DNA from: Oxytricha trifallax | Lineage: Eukaryota > Ciliophora > Spirotrichea > Sporadotrichida > Oxytrichidae | DNA length: 64,000 nt | Assembly (NCBI GenBank): GCA_000711775.1 | Contig: ARYC01000836.1 | Location: 1 to 64,000, forward strand | Reading direction: 5' to 3' | Shown here: one piece after another, positions 55,601 to 61,485 of the stretch | Numbering within the stretch: the first letter of the stretch is position 1 | Layout of the letters: every line of letters starts with the position of its first letter | Position numbers and translations under genes: made by a program | Notes under the pieces: generated by a model | The model's input: the letters and a program-made list of their open reading frames with translations, nothing else | Told to the model about the DNA's origin: nothing | The model's database searches: none

Positions 55601-58600
55601 GTAAATTTTATGCTAGTGATTGTTTTTGAACTTGGGCTGTATATTTGTAAATTAATAAAAAGGACTCCTAAGAAAATATTTATTGAATGGACTATCATAA
55701 TGACTGTAATCGTTATTTATTTTACTCACCCTACAGTGACAAGAACAATTATTATTGATAAAATAGATAAAAATAGGAAATTTGAGAAATCATTATTAAT
55801 CAATTATATATTAGTAATATTAACTGCCTCTAATTAGACATGCTTATAGAATCAAATTTGGTTTAGTCTACTTACCGTTATGGGTTAAATAGTAAATGGT
55901 ATTTGTCCATTTCGAATACGGAGATTTCTTTTTCTTAAATGTCATTTGACTGGTTTGACTAGTTTGACCGATTTGACTGGAGGATTTTGTAGTCAAATTC
56001 ACCGGATTTAGAAATACTAATGATTTGATTGATTTATTAATTAATTTAATATTAAAATAAATATAATAATTAGTAATTTGACCGAATTGACCAATTTGAC
56101 CGATTTAACTTAGTTTATTTGTGGTCAAATTCTGAAAAGTGTAATATGTAATATATTAAAACCGATTAAAATTAAAAACATCAGGAGCAGTAATGGAAGG
56201 AATGCGGACCTCTCTGCTTCCTCCGCACTCTGTAGAGCTTACAACTTGTACCACAGATTAAAGTGATAGAGTAGACTTGGTGTGTGGCCTTATTTACCGC
56301 GCTCAAATCTATAATGCCGGTTATCTTGAACAAGATGTTGATTTCATGCAATATCCCTACCTTAACACTGATGATGCCTATCTCATGAAATTAAACGATG
56401 TCGCCATTTCGCTTTGGTTTACTACTTTCAGTCTCTCAAGAACTGCATCAGAGTCAATTACTACACTTACCAAGATTGGAAATTACATCTATTGCTTCTT
56501 GAGCACCATAGACTCTTATAACGCTTTCCTTAAGGTTCATGCCACAAACTGTATCCTATTAGAAAGCAAATCCATCAATTTCTACGATGCCTTTACAGAG
56601 GTCCGCATTCCTTCCATTACTGCTCCTGATGTTTTTAATTTTAATCGGTTTTAATAATATTACATATTACACTTTTCAGAATTTGACCACAAAATAACTA
56701 AGTTAAATCGGTCAAATTGGTCAAATCGGTCAAATCACTAATTATTATATTTATTTTAATATTAAATTAATTAATAAATTAATCAATCAAATCATTAGTA
56801 TTTCTAAATCCGGTGAATTTGACTACAAAAACCTCCAGTCAAATCGGTCAAACTGGTCAAACCAGTCAAATGACATTTAAGAAAAAGAAATCTCCGTATT
56901 CGAAATGGACAAATACCGTTTACTATTTAACCCATAACGGTAAGTAAACTAAACCAAATTTGATCTATAAGCATGTCTAATTAGAGGCAGTTAATATTAC
57001 TAATATATAATTGATTAATAATGATTTCTCAAATTTCCTATTTTTATCTATTTTATCAATAATATCTTCTATTGTTTAGAGATAGATTCAGGCCAATATT
57101 GGCTTTAAAGTGATTTATCTGTAAAATGCTGGGAGGGAGATCATAAGAGTCTAAATCATATAATTAATTAAATTATTTTAGTCTAAGTTTAATTATTGGG
57201 CTACCATTTTTGTTACTCTATGTCATTTGTCTTCCCATCTTAACATTCATATATTTGTACAAGAAAAGAAAACTTATTTTTACAGAAGAATACAAAATAA
57301 AATTCAAGACTCTCTGTTCAGGTCTAAAGCCAGAGTTCTACTATTGGGAATTCGTAAATATTTTCAGAAAGATTTTCCTTGTATTTTTAAATGTCTTTTT
57401 ACAAACTGAAATATCAATATTCAAATCCATGCTAAGTTTACTTGTTCTTGGAATAATATACAGACTTTAAGTGAGATTTTAGCCTTATGAAAAATAAGAA
57501 ATTAATGAGCTTGAGAAACGGGAAATGCTTACTAATCTAATAACATTCTATGGATCACTTTTTTTCATTAATGTCGAAATTTAAAGTTGGGTAAAAGCTG
57601 CTACTTTTATTATTATAATTGCCTTCAATATTTGGTTTATAATATAATGGATTTTTGTAATCATGCAGCTATACAAATAAAAATTAGAAGAAAAATTCGA
57701 AAAAGTCAAAATCCTTATGTACTGTTTTGACTTAATTTTTAGAAAGAAAAGATGTCAGAAGATAATAAAAGTTCGTGATATAAGTATGGAGCCTAAAATA
57801 AAAATAAATTAGCTCTATTTGATATTTTAAAATTATAATGTTTCAGCTCTAAATGTTTTAAAAAATTTAACAAGAATAAGTGACATTGATAATATAGACA
57901 ACTCTTAAAATAAATCGTAATTCTTAAATGATTCCCCTAAAAGATCTTCAATCTTAAAAATACCAAGTAATTATAGTATATTTACATTATTTTAAGTTAT
58001 TAAAAAAAGATCTATTGATAATTTTAGTAATCTATTTCTATAATAATCTCTACTTCATGCCTCTACTATATATTAGAAACTTAAAATTAAAAATCATACT
58101 GGAAAATTTCAGAATAACCCCTTTAAATCTTCAAAAATTCCTAAAAATGGGAGAAATACATAAAATGCTATTGGTTTAGACTAAGCATTCTAAAGAGATA
58201 GTGAGGCAGGAACTTTCCAAGCTGTGGGTACTAAAGTTAAGTTTAATATTGAAAAAATTTATAAAACTTTCGAAAATTATTAAATTATATTAACTTACAC
58301 AGTAATATTACATTTCTATTTATTATAATCAGACTTTAAAATATTTTTAAAACAAATACTTGAACTATTTTCTACATTTTTTTAAGGAATATATAAAAAA
58401 GTTTTTTGAATTTAAGTGAAAATTTATTTATGTAGGCCCATTATTTAATAAATATTTTAAGCTAGAAAATCTTGATGCAAAAAATGTTTATGTAAAAGTA
58501 AAAATCATAACTTTTTTTTAATTTCTATCCATAATACCTTACCAAAGAATTTGCCACTTTTTTTTCCACTATAATTTGGATTAACATAATTTAGTTTTCA

Positions 58601-59230
58601 AAATTATTGGAATAATATTTCTCCACTTTAATAATTGTTCAATCACAAAAATGGAACTAAGAATTAGATAGATATATACGTTCGAAAATATGATCCATTT
58701 ATAATAAAATATGGAATTAAATTTAAATTAAAAAAATCAAAATTTTCAATAATCCAAAAGATGTAGTAACCAACTAAAAATAAAAAAGTCTATCGTCAAA
58801 TTAAATGAGTAAAATTCATAAAATTTTACAAATGAGTAGCTCATCTTAATTTGATAGTGGATTAAAACAAAGAGAATTATTTAAAACTCCTGCTTTTAAA
58901 TAGGAATCAAAATTAAAAGTGAAAGAAGTCCGAAAGTCTAAAGATTTAATATTATATAAATGTAATTAGAAATTTTTAATAAATATATGATTTTTCCACA
59001 TTTTTTACAAAAAAATTAAAGATGTTGACAAATAATCTAAGAAAAACTCCGAATGCGAGAGATTTGAAACTGCTATAAATCAATTTGAATTAATATTCAA
59101 TTAATGAATATCTATATCTTTTATTATATTAAAATAAGAAGAGATAAAAAAAGAAGCCATAATCTTAATAATAATTATTTGATCAAGATGGATCTATAAT
59201 TGTAAATGAAATTAAAATATAAGATTTTTT
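28467..59230 (+). CDS. Germline locus copy B: large beta-helix/Cys-rich transmembrane protein (MDSs and IESs)
   Basis: Whole-locus entry; segments follow. Same protein as copy A with an intact-looking start at ATG 28467 (signal peptide MISKLNKIQLFVIFLAYLVC). Segments are in linear order on +. The IESs are swollen by insertions: a LINE (30.1-31.7 kb), palindromes (33.7, 38.0, 55.7 kb) and TBEs (35.0-38.7, 41.1-49.4, 51.8-54.5 kb). Expected role: secretory-pathway cell-surface membrane protein; no biochemical function can be assigned. B looks like the functional copy of the pair. Confidence 0.82.
29141..29717 (+). CDS. Copy B, MDS2-MDS6
   Basis: Segments 29141-29218 (with a 31-nt intron), 29249-29320, 29345-29457, 29490-29520 and 29557-29717. 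Pointers are GTTTT, AAAACTT, GGTTCAAA and TTCTC; the IESs between are only 24-36 bp. Joined product: GICQGCSSECHSGFCDENLI, CLDCG, DQKTCVPSCRQDQ, YCRGSKIFIDPDSRSYLELG, KYPYKQIQPAIKEMFENLPS, FEILIKQNSSLLFDSRLE. Every join preserves the frame and matches copy A. Confidence 0.86.
29159..29189 (+). other. Spliceosomal intron, 31 nt
   Basis: GTATTT...TTTTAG, same codon as the copy A intron at 3526-3557. Removal gives CQGCSSEC. Confidence 0.75.
29817..30082 (+). CDS. Copy B, MDS7-MDS8
   Basis: 29817-30031 (pointer AGAAC in, ACTCT out; 91-nt intron 29859-29949 after NLTIR) and 30050-30082. Product: RHFLDGLYNLTIR, TYEDANLNIEQLGQRSKIYI, RSSYKYSQHKSTYFSL. The pointer TTTAA at the end is matched at 31755, beyond the LINE. 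Confidence 0.82.
30125..31759 (+). mobile_element. LINE retroposon, internally shortened, in an IES
   Basis: Flanked by near-identical direct repeats of about 20 bp (ATTAAATTTATGTAACTTAAT at the left, the same with one change at 31739-31759). Such long variable duplications are typical of LINEs. The body carries an endonuclease plus partial reverse transcriptase on + and ends in a short ATTATTATT tail (31727-31740). Coding sequence stops after RT block A, so the 3' part of the RT is missing. Copy A has no insertion here (4446-4490). Confidence 0.88.
30189..31469 (+). CDS. LINE ORF: APE-type endonuclease and N-terminal reverse transcriptase
   Basis: 426 codons from ATG 30189 to TGA 31467-31469, open only with TAA/TAG as Gln. 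The N-terminal 180 residues are an exonuclease-endonuclease-phosphatase fold: MSWNVGG start, IIAGDLNYV (catalytic D-N pair) and SSSDHFAI (the SDH motif). Then a linker, then RT text: NDKALGPDNLSNGFL, DPNLMLLSKTD, KTRPIAMSSAARKLLES. The stop lies where relatives have Gly (Q-I-stop-FRPN); the frame continues past it to WFIDIASAF with the first catalytic Asp (about 31549-31575) and ends near 31657. Probably a dead copy through nonsense mutation and 3' deletion. Would nick target DNA and prime reverse transcription if complete. Confidence 0.85.
31755..32680 (+). CDS. Copy B, MDS9-MDS10
   Basis: Exons 31755-31903, 32424-32500 and 32605-32680, separated by GT-AG gaps 31904-32423 (520 nt, possibly intron plus IES) and 32501-32604 (104 nt). 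Product: LMDASPQNLTASFHPLISSE, SNSEAYFIVSRSSVTFQNL, IFNENDQFLYGVDIQYGKII, MTFDFAGSIFQTKDNLNF. Ends at pointer ATCA. Confidence 0.78.
32708..33154 (+). CDS. Copy B, MDS11-MDS13
   Basis: 32708-32777, 32818-33025 and 33060-33154 with pointers TTATG and TAAAT. Product: RTEYLNYAIAILTDCSLRKS, YATYGDILIQNTTIKGDRLF, LATNHNVTFNNNTMNTYTLN, SSVDNCIVPVNDGRVKI. The NCIVPV junction is continuous here, which proves the insertion status of the TBE at 5723 in copy A. Confidence 0.8.
33482..33659 (+). CDS. Copy B, MDS14
   Basis: GGDKLRDMIYQVENITV, NLFTTNTLF, PLPNITISNISFRNTTLKYK, AGSFLNI. Pointer AAA in, ATTA out. The following IES contains a palindromic element. Confidence 0.76.
33730..34157. mobile_element. 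TA-flanked foldback element in an IES
   Basis: 428-bp palindrome, starting TATTCAAAATGGGGAAA and ending with its inverse, flanked by TA (33728-33729 and 34158-34159). The centre is near 33945. The arms carry gcaccaactt(c/t)aataaaaagttgga and aaagcagcatttgaac. No ORF. The terminal sequence differs from the TTGTAGG family, so it is a separate family. Copy A has only a 78-bp IES here. Confidence 0.88.
34170..34843 (+). CDS. Copy B, MDS15 with two introns
   Basis: Exons 34170-34200, 34234-34335 and 34791-34843. Introns are 33 nt (34201-34233) and 455 nt (34336-34790). Product: SSTTNIFLNNFEYVDSIHLG, KASYMKITNFLIRNITFDEQ, SDGQIIIKMSNTQN. Ends at pointer AAT (34841-34843), which equals the target duplication of the TBE that follows. 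Confidence 0.76.
35117..35350 (+). pseudogene. TBE 22-kDa gene fragment
   Basis: MIEIPNYPEISVTNIYEDAL, SNPDINLYLPSNLQLSNKLP, then eroded text. Very close to the inner TBE 22-kDa ORF (MIEIPNYPEISVTNLYDDAM). The frame runs on without TGA for some distance but loses similarity after KLP. Function of the family is unknown. Confidence 0.8.
35351..36247. other. TBE-internal AT-rich DNA with a GC islet
   Basis: No gene beyond faint remnants of the 22-kDa C-terminus near 35600. A GC islet at 35935-36000 contains CCCCAGGGGAAACTGCC and GGTAGTTTCTTGCCCCC, an imperfect inverted pair. The 67-codon frame starting at 35831 overlaps it and is not supported. Confidence 0.5.
36248..36664. mobile_element. TA-flanked foldback MITE, family 1, copy 3
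   Basis: 417-bp palindrome, starting TTGCAGGAATACATTTGATT and ending with the imperfect inverse at TTCTTACAA, flanked by TA (36246-36247 and 36665-36666). Shares the core gtggcagttaa, agctggactttaca and gcgataactcgactttaat with 16251-16665. Confidence 0.88.
36665..37966. other. AT-rich remainder of TBE 34953-38732
   Basis: No ORF of note. GC islet at 36702-36765 (GGGGCATGAAAATTC ... GGGGCCTGAAACTTCTG ... CTTCCCCCC), similar in style to those in copy A spacers. Confidence 0.5.
37967..38580. mobile_element. Two head-to-head MITEs with C4A4-like ends
   Basis: Units 37967-38235 and 38312-38580 are near-perfect inverse copies of each other, and each unit is itself bounded by inverted ends of about 55 bp (TAAAACCCYATAG..., GATTGGAGTTAAGA). 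The left unit is flanked by TA. The terminal TAAAACCCCATAG echoes the TBE end CAAAACCCC. No ORF. Inserted in the TBE of 34953-38732. Confidence 0.85.
38733..39250 (+). CDS. Copy B, MDS16-MDS18
   Basis: 38733-38836 (NATFEFNKYFANNAISFDKP, NNVFIYNSQFKNE), about 38929-38995 (YESYFDASHVIFINTQHY), and about 39036-39250 (TFRNFTYQDKFQQNS, LFPNQLKQS, ENCAINFM, ANGILNSTLRY). Beta-helix repeats; copy A equivalents 8222-8765. Confidence 0.72.
39297..40145 (+). CDS. Copy B, MDS20-MDS24
   Basis: Blocks 39299-39456 (VNITIRNSQVEKQNGLIEID, STFIDNNFVAGGYVIDFRH), 39480-39520 (RHNDINPVIL), 39740-39802 (FMNNSNAQIFLRAWDLVDI), 39846-39957 (NNPLRVWIQKSQFYKNSPY) and 39985-40140 (IFEENYSISRGSVIFGDY, CTFNNNYAFKGGIFYLEY). 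The pointer between the first two is ATTTTAGACAT (11 bp). Confidence 0.74.
40160..40882 (+). CDS. Copy B, MDS25-MDS26
   Basis: ENSRISNNFAIFGGVGIVTD, SSIINNFAIDSSIIQINDAV, FSIFSDLQIEGNKLIQIND, GCFRGSLEISDIQV, then CEAILQNVQVSDISYQNSSI and TLGTSLTITNTSF, FFNMTNVEI. Homologous to 10816-11940 with the intervening copy A spacer reduced to almost nothing. Confidence 0.74.
41370..42695 (-). pseudogene. Outer TBE 57-kDa protein: C2H2 zinc fingers plus kinase, one premature TGA
   Basis: 442 codons from ATG (42693-42695) to TGA 41370-41372. N-terminus MAANLSNLSWQWLIIAK. An in-frame TGA at 42606-42608 (codon 30) breaks it; a Trp would fit. Next come two C2H2 fingers, FECNDCQNFF...RHIKEIH and YQCTTCMKSY...RHMQKHH, a basic linker, then a kinase-like domain: ILSDMIKGVQKLHELEYVHR, DLKPENVML, VVVIDLNRA (DFG replaced by DLN), GTPGYFPIREKW. 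Near the end the frame slips: EEIKSIVEMIIV lies in the next frame. Apart from those two defects all catalytic-loop residues are present. A role in transposition is assumed only from its presence in all TBEs. Confidence 0.88.
42800..43072. promoter_or_regulatory. Divergent intergenic region with GGTAC-TTAA repeats
   Basis: Between the divergent 57-kDa (-) and 22-kDa (+) genes lie about seven copies of a short motif built on (T)GGTACYAATTAAG in both orientations, for example ACTGGTACCAATTAAG and AGGTACTAATTAAG. GGTACC is palindromic. Likely a bidirectional promoter; the function of the repeats is inferred. Confidence 0.6.
43850..45271 (-). pseudogene. Inner TBE 57-kDa zinc-finger/kinase gene, broken, KPEY in catalytic loop
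   Basis: Starts at ATG 45269-45271 (MSANLLRRAALLGSSQ). One good C2H2 finger, YQCKECNKVFPYKSTYKRH; the second has lost its first Cys (YVREFCEKPYSHTRELKVH). Frame slips occur near 44850 and again near 44500. The kinase part reads LHKLGYVHRDLKPEYIIM and VYIIDFNRA: the Mg-binding Asn of the HRDLKPEN loop is Tyr, so this copy could not be an active kinase even if the frame were intact. DFN replaces DFG. Confidence 0.82.
45440..45655. promoter_or_regulatory. Divergent intergenic region with CTCCTAAT / GGAGGACCTCC repeats
   Basis: Between the inner 57-kDa and 22-kDa genes lie three copies of CTCCTAATNAAGTTT or close variants, two copies of GAACTTAATTTGGAGG, and palindromes GGAGGTCCTCC and GGAGGACCTCC. 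The layout is like that in the outer element but with another core sequence. Probably a bidirectional promoter or regulator-binding region. Confidence 0.58.
45663..46620 (+). pseudogene. Inner TBE 22-kDa gene, partly open
   Basis: The first third (to about 45990) is recognisable but frameshifted. From about 45970 the frame is clean: GLFLPTQEGTKISFLKALLS, NEIRMIEIPNYPEISVTNLY, LPSKLQLSNKLPERNFFFGV, QEAHKKRYSISPEEKEKQGI. A 26-nt GT-AG intron (46359-46384) follows PFIS, after which KPGTAIYLMKERSNLNRER, LYKDFQKLDQMNIDAGAGTK and RRNMGPSKPQEEEKKEKP run to TGA 46618-46620. Tail-to-tail with the transposase, whose stop is 6 bases away. Product function unknown. Confidence 0.82.
46359..46384 (+). other. 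26-nt intron in TBE 22-kDa gene
   Basis: GTAAGC...TTATAG. Removal joins S-(K)-KPGT in frame. The outer element has a 26-nt intron at the same place (47930-47955, GTAAGC...TTGTAG). Confidence 0.75.
46627..47676 (-). CDS. Inner TBE transposase, full-length DD34E
   Basis: 349 codons from ATG 47674-47676 (MRGLGSVYDSEYIDLLFKLR) to TGA 46627-46629, uninterrupted when TAA/TAG code Gln. N-terminal helix-turn-helix-like part (YTSIARLLHKSPATVRSH). Catalytic core: FIHADEAVF (first Asp), EIILFVDNMSVHKTK (second Asp), then YSPQFNGIELY (Glu) with 34 residues between Asp and Glu, the Tc1/mariner-IS630 pattern reported for TBE. WYKR and EVYDQKVKV lie between. TBE transposases are known in Oxytricha to take part in developmental genome rearrangement. 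Same length as relatives; probably functional. Confidence 0.94.
48198..49241 (-). CDS. Outer TBE transposase, open DD34E, start unclear
   Basis: 348 codons open down to TGA 48198-48200. Core: FIHADEAVFTFN, EIILFVDNLSFHKTK, YRPQFNGIEFYW, spacing D-34-E exact. Begins NLGYIYDEQYLDQLLKLRYG. Where the inner copy has ATG-CGA this copy has TAG-TGA (49242-49247), so the normal start is lost. The next Met in frame is at 49146-49148 (MNYAAIAKLL), which would cut about 31 residues. About 55-60 percent identical to the inner one by eye. Convergent with the 22-kDa gene. Confidence 0.88.
49368..49911. other. IES of copy B after the TBE
   Basis: AT-rich, nothing recognised. Confidence 0.6.
49912..50255 (+). 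CDS. Copy B, MDS27-MDS31
   Basis: Short blocks: 49912-49943 (NSSLFISQNLIN), 49975-50015 (KATFRQIQVQQ), 50047-50092 (IGPLIKVQRSHEFSII, uninterrupted here), 50118-50195 (DLIGLAFSKISIINSLMIID), 50219-50258 (NNSKQYASAIDS). Copy A counterparts 13010-13780. Confidence 0.62.
50290..50525 (-). CDS. Embedded coding segment of an unrelated gene (probable foreign MDS)
   Basis: GC-richer than its surroundings (about 42 percent against 25). On - it is open in one frame for about 79 codons: VERWTYQNELTMQQLIGGHE, then DINSKKYDLYTTSSFPNFFP, PNRYFKESRAAQWYSNSD, LRVQQRQEVMKNAYQQ. The composition is normal for a soluble protein, with Trp, His, Pro and Gly, unlike random AT-rich translation. + frames give stops or poor text. 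No start or stop inside, so it looks like an internal segment. I do not recognise the protein. In Oxytricha, MDSs of one gene lying in IESs of another are known. Confidence 0.6.
50955..51130 (+). CDS. Copy B, MDS33
   Basis: GSNFSHLSSKTQGGAIKMFQ, GTLKFNNSKFTDNFAIAGGA, ISLYLRTKIP. Homologous to 14504-14695. Confidence 0.75.
51455..51745 (+). CDS. Copy B, MDS34
   Basis: AERCDYLIENSKFKENYAID, QGGAINYNKNTPKGLDSNTY, NYGNNIASIPFTLRIVSLPK, SGQKFNGTIVVEILDIHGQR, IVNDN. Part of it (51475-51672) is open in the standard code too. The following IES contains a TBE. The pointer AT/AAT is in GACAATAA. Confidence 0.8.
51950..52770 (-). pseudogene. Decayed TBE 57-kDa kinase gene
   Basis: Aligns with 41230-41880 of the outer element: the C-terminal part near 51950-52060, then the GT-rich loop, and the LKPEN region near 52580 (text for RLKPENCKLNLF). 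Zinc fingers are not found. Interrupted by a MITE at 52140-52308. Confidence 0.65.
52140..52308. mobile_element. 169-bp foldback MITE, TA-flanked
   Basis: Starts GACCCCTCAGAAAAACATTT, ends with the imperfect inverse AAATGTTTTTTGGGGGTTTC. The inner arm ccaaatcgttaa / ttaacgatttgg is perfect. TA at 52138-52139 and 52309-52310. No ORF. Confidence 0.82.
52790..53330 (+). pseudogene. Decayed TBE 22-kDa gene
   Basis: Similar in order to 43430-43676 plus 47818-48120: text around DEKKLSKA, EISRHQEISLTDLY near 52880, and the KPGT / RERKSQ region near 53160-53240. No usable frame. Confidence 0.6.
53398..54410 (-). pseudogene. Decayed TBE transposase
   Basis: From the conserved terminal TGA context (GATTTAAACGAATGA on -) back through REGRMN-like text, the SSK-RVS region and the INKS-YKKYDN block near 53900-53930. 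Many indels. Closer to the outer (41-49 kb) than to the inner subfamily. Confidence 0.7.
54492..55545 (+). CDS. Copy B, MDS35-MDS37: linker, Cys-rich stretch, first membrane helices
   Basis: LKIASIDEKNTAVQGQTLAK, KNGIVEFTDLTFIGKPK, QIYNLSSETIVNN, GEVEIDSQCYPCEQGTYN, CYNCPQNSQCLGGS; after a small IES (about 54957-54990) CLYSKACLGGLLQ; after another HEETDYQCAPGYSGNLCQTC, CSKCPKDGFNW, then hydrophobic LLAMTLILVYLIILVTMNLR and SVIMRIFTNFLQILSS. Ends at pointer TTATGCTA. Copy A equivalent 17352-18425. Confidence 0.8.
55604..55751 (+). CDS. Copy B, MDS38 (first part)
   Basis: MLVIVFELGLYICKLIKRTP, KKIFIEWTIIMTVIVIYFTH, PTVTRTI. The frame is cut after ACA ATT A by a palindromic element flanked by TA, and continues at 57063. 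Confidence 0.82.
55752..57062. mobile_element. 1.3-kb foldback element with ORF-bearing loop, inserted in coding DNA
   Basis: Starts TTATTGATAAAATAGATAAA and ends with the exact inverse; TA at 55750-55751 and 57063-57064. Arms of about 460 bp (55752-56212 and 56597-57062) are nearly identical; the loop is about 385 bp and GC-richer. Each arm has a cluster of about eight GGTCAAAT-type repeats (55950-55985, 56080-56130 and the mirrored 56690-56735, 56835-56870). Removing it with one TA gives ACA ATT ATC TTC TAT TGT, restoring RTIIFYCLEIDSGQYW. Confidence 0.9.
56193..56816 (+). CDS. ORF in the loop of the foldback element
   Basis: 207 codons from ATG 56193 (MEGMRTSLLPPHSVELTT) to TGA 56814-56816 in the ciliate code. 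The core 56202-56640 is convincing: CTTDQSDRVDLVCGLIYRAQ, YNAGYLEQDVDFMQYPYL, DDAYLMKLNDVAISLWFTTF, SLSRTASESITTLTKIG, YIYCFLSTIDSYNAFLKV. The codons are GC-richer than anything around and the frame has a single TAA, so it reads like a host gene segment. The last 60 codons run into the palindrome arm and are doubtful. I do not recognise the family: it is not a DDE transposase, so it may be a captured or passenger segment. Confidence 0.55.
57065..57720 (+). CDS. Copy B, MDS38 (end)-MDS40: main membrane domain
   Basis: FYCLEIDSGQYWLQSDLSVK, CWEGDHKSLNHI (to about 57160); after a small IES, LIIGLPFLLLYVICLPILTF, IYLYKKRKLIFTEEYK, TLCSGLKPEFYYWEFVNIFR, IFLVFLNVFLQTEISIFKS, LLVLGIIYRLQVRFQPYEK, LTNLITFYGSLFFINVEIQS, AFNIWFIIQWIFVIMQLYKQ. 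At least five hydrophobic helices. Uninterrupted where copy A has its TBE (AAT-ATT-TGG). Confidence 0.84.
57721..59230 (+). CDS. Copy B, MDS41-MDS45: cytosolic-type tail
   Basis: Blocks 57860-57972 (NLTRISDIDNIDNSQNKSQF, SPKRSSILKIP), about 58165-58235 (AIGLDQAF-RDSEAGTFQAVG), 58826-58955 (MSSSSQFDSGLKQRELFKTP), about 59020-59090 (DVDKQSKKNSECERFETAIN) and about 59125-59225 (weak). Polar, Ser/Lys/Gln-rich. The terminal TGA was not located. Confidence 0.55.
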
Positions 59231-61485
59231 AATTTTACACAAAAGACTATAAAAAAGGCAATCTAGCAAAAAAAAACTATATCGAAAAAAGATTAAAAAA
59301 TTAAAAGCTAAAAAATAGATAATATAAACACTTGATACTATTGAAAATTCAATTTTCTTAAAAGAGAAACTTAATCAACTATATATAAACTTAATCTAAA
59401 TTATATTTATTAATTATTAACTTTTTTCTTTATCTTAACAATTTTATATCATTAAAGACCTCTTATTTTTATTAAAACGCGTAATTTGGATTTAAGAAAT
59501 AGTATATAAATTAAGATTTATAAATGGCTTAATGTAAATACCTATTGCGTATATTTTTTCTAAAGCCGAGATTAATCGATCTTTTAGATTAACATATGGA
59601 TGTGTTATTTTTGATATACGCCAATTATAATTAAATTTATTAAAATATTTTTAATTCCCATTTGATCTTTTTAATATACAAATGATGTTTAAATTAAATT
59701 ATAAATATAAATTATGAAGACTAGTATTAATATGTGAAGTAAATAAATAAATTAATATATTCATTATATTGAGAGATCTTACTTTTTCTTAAAAAATGTA
59801 ATTTTACAATAAATCTTTGAAAAAAAGAGAAATTTAGGTAATATATTGAGAAATTAATTATTGAAAAAAATTTTAAAAAAATTAACTTACTTTAAATATT
59901 TTTTGGAAATAATATAAGATATTATTATAATTGATTAGTTTAAACAAATAGTTTAGTTTTAGGCTTTGCTATTTATAAATATTCAAAACTATTGTAAATT
60001 TATATTTTAAAATTGTTTTCGAAATATATTATTATTATTATTGCTATTATACATTATTATAAATTTAATAATTATATTTTTATTTAATAAGAGATAACTG
60101 TTTTTATATTCAAACCTATTTTCATTAAATAACCAAACCTAAATAAAAATATAATAATTATTAATGTCATCTTTAAATGTTAATTGTAAATTTCTTAACA
60201 TTTAATCATTACTTTTTTATTAAGTACATTACTCTTAATTTTTAAATGTTGTATTTTTTTTAAATTTATTCTATTTATAAAAATATTCTTATAGTGTCTT
60301 GATCATTGACTATGTCTATTAAAATGACTATAATTCTTCACATTTTATATTTTTATTAACAAATTAATCTATAATAAATATTTATAATTAAAATTTCCTA
60401 ATGATGAATAAGAGGTTTATTTAAGATATAAAGAAATAAACTGGTAATAGTAATAATTGTGTAATAATTGTATCTGAATGTTTAATCTATATATAAACTT
60501 AAAAATATGTGTGTATTGCAATTTATGAAGAAAAAAAGCACTTAAAAATATTTAAATATTTCAAAATCTAATACTGGTAATAAAAGTAAATTATGATATA
60601 CTTTAAAAAGAATGAAATTGTTCATTAAATAAACTTATTTATCTTATTTAATTAATTTTCAAATGAATCTTCAAAGTGTTTTTGAAATTTATTTTAAAAA
60701 AAGAATAAATAATTTCATGAAAACTTTTAGATAAGAGTTCAAGGTTTATATAGGATTAACTAAAATTTTGAATAAATCTAGCTATATTTTATACATTCTT
60801 CTATAATGAATTTCATATAATAGAAAATGGTATTTAAGCTCTCTTACATATTCTCTACTTAAGAATATAATATTTAATTAATCACTCTATATAGACCTGT
60901 TTTAAAAAAATAAAACCCATACTCCCAATTCTAATCAATTTCCTGTAAATTAATTAATATATAATTAATATTTATATATAATGTTTTCAAAATAGTCTCA
61001 GGTTATCATTATATAAGCACTACTTTTAATTTAATATTCTCGTATTATCTCTAATTACTATATCCTTAATATATTTCTTATATCAAATTTTAACCTCTCA
61101 GTCCACATCTTCTAGTTTATCTTATGTATTAAAGCTAACTATAGTGCCTTAATTTTCTTCATTTTGAATAATTTTTATTTTCGATAAATGATCTATCATT
61201 TCTTTTTTAGGTTATTCTTATGATTTAATAATATATATTATTGTATATATTTAAAAATTATATTATTTGTTAGGTAATAAATAAATTAATTATTGACTCT
61301 CCTGTAATCTTTAATCTTTAGTTATTTCTTTAACATTTTTCAAAACACTTAAGTTCTAATTATAAAAATGAAATATAAAAATATATGTAATTTAAATCAT
61401 TATATTCAATAATTTCAATTTATTATAATCAATATCTTCATAAAATTAATTTTAAGTAGAACATCTCTGCAAGTGTCCCAAAACA
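59231..61485. other. Very AT-rich DNA, no gene seen
   Basis: Over 2.2 kb of roughly 80 percent AT without coding-like text, GC islets or inverted repeats that I could see. Intergenic or germline-limited. Confidence 0.55.

Noticed and set aside
56277-56654. 125-codon ORF starting at TTG 56277
   Set aside because: The start is only a bacterial alternative codon. In the ciliate code the frame extends upstream to ATG 56193 and downstream through TAA to TGA 56814, so I annotated the longer frame.
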